Below are positions 7,424 to 8,005 of a stretch of DNA of 8,005 nt, in pieces. The DNA comes from Sutterella sp. UBA1442 (lineage in GTDB: Bacteria; Pseudomonadota; Gammaproteobacteria; Burkholderiales; Burkholderiaceae_F): NCBI GenBank assembly GCA_002329575.1, contig DCTK01000091.1:1-8005 (forward strand), written 5' to 3'. The notes under the pieces were generated by a model. The model was not told where the DNA came from, made no database searches, and saw nothing but the letters and a program-made list of their open reading frames with translations. The position numbers and the translations under genes were made by a program. Each line of letters opens with the position of its first letter. Within the stretch, counting starts at the first letter, position 1.

Positions 7424-7690
7424 TTAACGGCGACGGGAATTGCCGGCAGGAGCGGCAGCCGCAGGACGTCCTTCAATGTGACGGAACGTGATGCGACCCT
7501 TCGTCAAATCATAGGGAGACAATTCAAGGGAGACTTTGTCACCGGCCAAAATGCGAATATGGTGCTTACGCATCTTGCCGTTCGTGTAGGCCACCAACTC
7601 GTGACCATTATCCAGTTTTACGCGATAGCGGGCGTCAGGCAACACTTCAAGCACCACGCCGCTCATTTCAATCAGATCTTCTTTAGCCAT
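7424..7690 (-). CDS. infA: Translation initiation factor IF-1, C-terminally extended
   Basis: IF-1 binds the A site of the 30S subunit and helps IF-2 and IF-3 place the initiator tRNA. The product starts [11 protein letters not shown] and contains the conserved S1-like OB-fold with [14 protein letters not shown] (about 38-51), [16 protein letters not shown] (about 55-70). At 88 residues it is 16 longer than E. coli IF-1 (72): an alanine-rich, basic tail ([17 protein letters not shown]) follows the fold. Betaproteobacteria often carry a second infA copy of about this length, so this may be the paralogue and not the copy in the ribosomal protein operon. The ATG at 7690 was chosen because the protein starts at the family position and GAGGA precedes it by three bases; an in-frame upstream start at 7714 would add eight unconserved residues. 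Confidence 0.95.
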   Translation of the reverse strand: MAKEDLIEMSGVVLEVLPDARYRVKLDNGHELVAYTNGKMRKHHIRILAGDKVSLELSPYDLTKGRITFRHIEGRPAAAAPAGNSRRR

Positions 7691-7730
7691 AATTCCTCGT
7701 GGCGCCAAAAGCAAGGCTCCACTTCAAAAA

Positions 7731-7760
7731 ATTAAAATTGTGGTCGACCCTTTGGGTCAA
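7731..7760 (-). promoter_or_regulatory. Probable infA-lapB promoter
   Basis: On the minus strand TTGACC (7760-7755) and TTTAAT (7736-7731) are separated by 18 bases, each matching the sigma-70 consensus at five of six positions. The predicted start near 7724 gives a leader of about 34 bases before infA. Confidence 0.55.
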
Positions 7761-7762
7761 CC
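7742..7762. promoter_or_regulatory. Dyad overlapping the infA promoter, candidate operator
   Basis: GGTCGACCC (7742-7750) and GGGTCAACC (7754-7762) form a nine-base inverted repeat with one mismatch and a TTT spacer. It covers the -35 and part of the spacer of the proposed infA promoter. A regulator site is one reading; a coincidence of the -35 element is another. Confidence 0.35.
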
Positions 7763-7825
7763 GTACGACTTGCGATTTACAGCAAGCGGGTCGAATTTTA
7801 CTGCAAAAACAATGACAAAAGTAGG

Positions 7826-7890
7826 TTGACACAGATGAAAACAGAAAAATATGGGTCGAAGTCCCATTTTCTTGTGATTTAGTTCATAAT
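7826..7890 (+). promoter_or_regulatory. Candidate ssrA promoter region
   Basis: Two candidates are visible on the plus strand. A perfect -35 TTGACA (7826-7831) has only weak -10 options (AATATG at 7848 or TATGGG at 7850). A good -10, CATAAT (7885-7890), would start a transcript near 7897 with a short leader to be trimmed by RNase P, but it lacks a -35. Between them lies the small stem ATGGG/CCCAT (7851-7855 with 7863-7867). Which one is used cannot be told from sequence. Confidence 0.4.
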
Positions 7891-7915
7891 TAGTCCTCCA
7901 AACAAACTTTCTCGT

Positions 7916-8005
7916 GGGGACGACCTGGTTTCGACAGGGGGCACGAAGGGGTTTGGTGCATGCCAAGGTCCAGTCACCTTGTAAATCCGCTGGAAACTAA
8001 ATAAA
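7916..8005 (+). ncRNA. ssrA: Transfer-messenger RNA, 5' part (runs off the window)
   Basis: The tmRNA frees ribosomes stalled on broken messages and tags the unfinished protein for proteolysis, together with SmpB. The stretch starts GGGGACGACCTGGTTTCGAC, the typical 5' acceptor and D-loop-like segment of one-piece tmRNAs. GGTGCATGCC and the AAATCCGC / AAACTAAATAAA region, which lead towards the pseudoknot and tag frame, follow. The tag-coding sequence and the 3' tRNA-like half are outside the window. The first base was set at the GGGG, by comparison with the E. coli 5' end (GGGGCTGATTCTGG). It is divergent from infA across about 225 bases. Confidence 0.93.

Noticed and set aside
7851..7867. 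A tRNA T-arm-like stem (ATGGG, loop, CCCAT) before ssrA
   Set aside because: The seven-base loop does not match the TTCRANY pattern and no acceptor or anticodon arms are found around it, so it is not a tRNA or an attachment-site remnant.
1..8005. CRISPR array, toxin-antitoxin, prophage or other defence genes
   Set aside because: No regularly spaced repeats are seen, and every sizeable gene except the partial one at the left edge and the transposase is a recognised housekeeping gene.

Overview
The window reads as a stretch of ordinary chromosome from a betaproteobacterium, probably in the Burkholderiales. The evidence is a GlnE-type adenylyltransferase with a divergent membrane-anchored reading frame that resembles the start of a YhdP/TIGR02099 protein, a C-terminally extended IF-1 of a betaproteobacterial kind, a LapB/YciM homologue and the 5' end of a one-piece tmRNA. 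A Sutterellaceae-like host would fit the roughly even base composition, but that placement is an inference.

Layout, left to right. Bases 1-133 (minus) hold the 5' end of a gene whose product starts with a short basic tail and one hydrophobic segment. Bases 134-340 are a divergent intergenic region. glnE (341-3157, plus) is complete and has both nucleotidyltransferase active sites intact. Only 11 bases after its stop lies an insertion sequence of the IS4 superfamily, probably IS1634 family (about 3169-5128). It carries one intact 594-residue DDE transposase on the minus strand. Then come, all on the minus strand, htpX (5187-6080, with an intrinsic terminator just past its end), lapB (6239-7390) and infA (7424-7690). 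A divergent control region (7691-7915) follows, and the 5' part of ssrA (tmRNA, from 7916, plus) runs off the window.

How the genes relate. GlnE adjusts glutamine synthetase activity to nitrogen status. infA and lapB are 33 bases apart and probably co-transcribed from a promoter at 7731-7760. htpX follows after 157 bases, so it may be read by the same transcript or by its own. LapB and HtpX both belong to inner-membrane quality control linked to FtsH. infA and ssrA, diverging from one control region, both serve translation.

I see no defence island, CRISPR array, prophage or unfamiliar multi-gene system. The most notable structure is the insertion sequence. Its ends are bipartite inverted repeats, and the left one contains the transposase stop codon. 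A strong terminator-like hairpin is written into the last codons of the transposase on the opposite strand, facing glnE. A second hairpin stands upstream of the transposase promoter. The element sits exactly between glnE and the hairpin terminator of the convergent htpX. The infA/ssrA control region also carries a repeated GGGTCRA motif and a dyad over the likely infA promoter.
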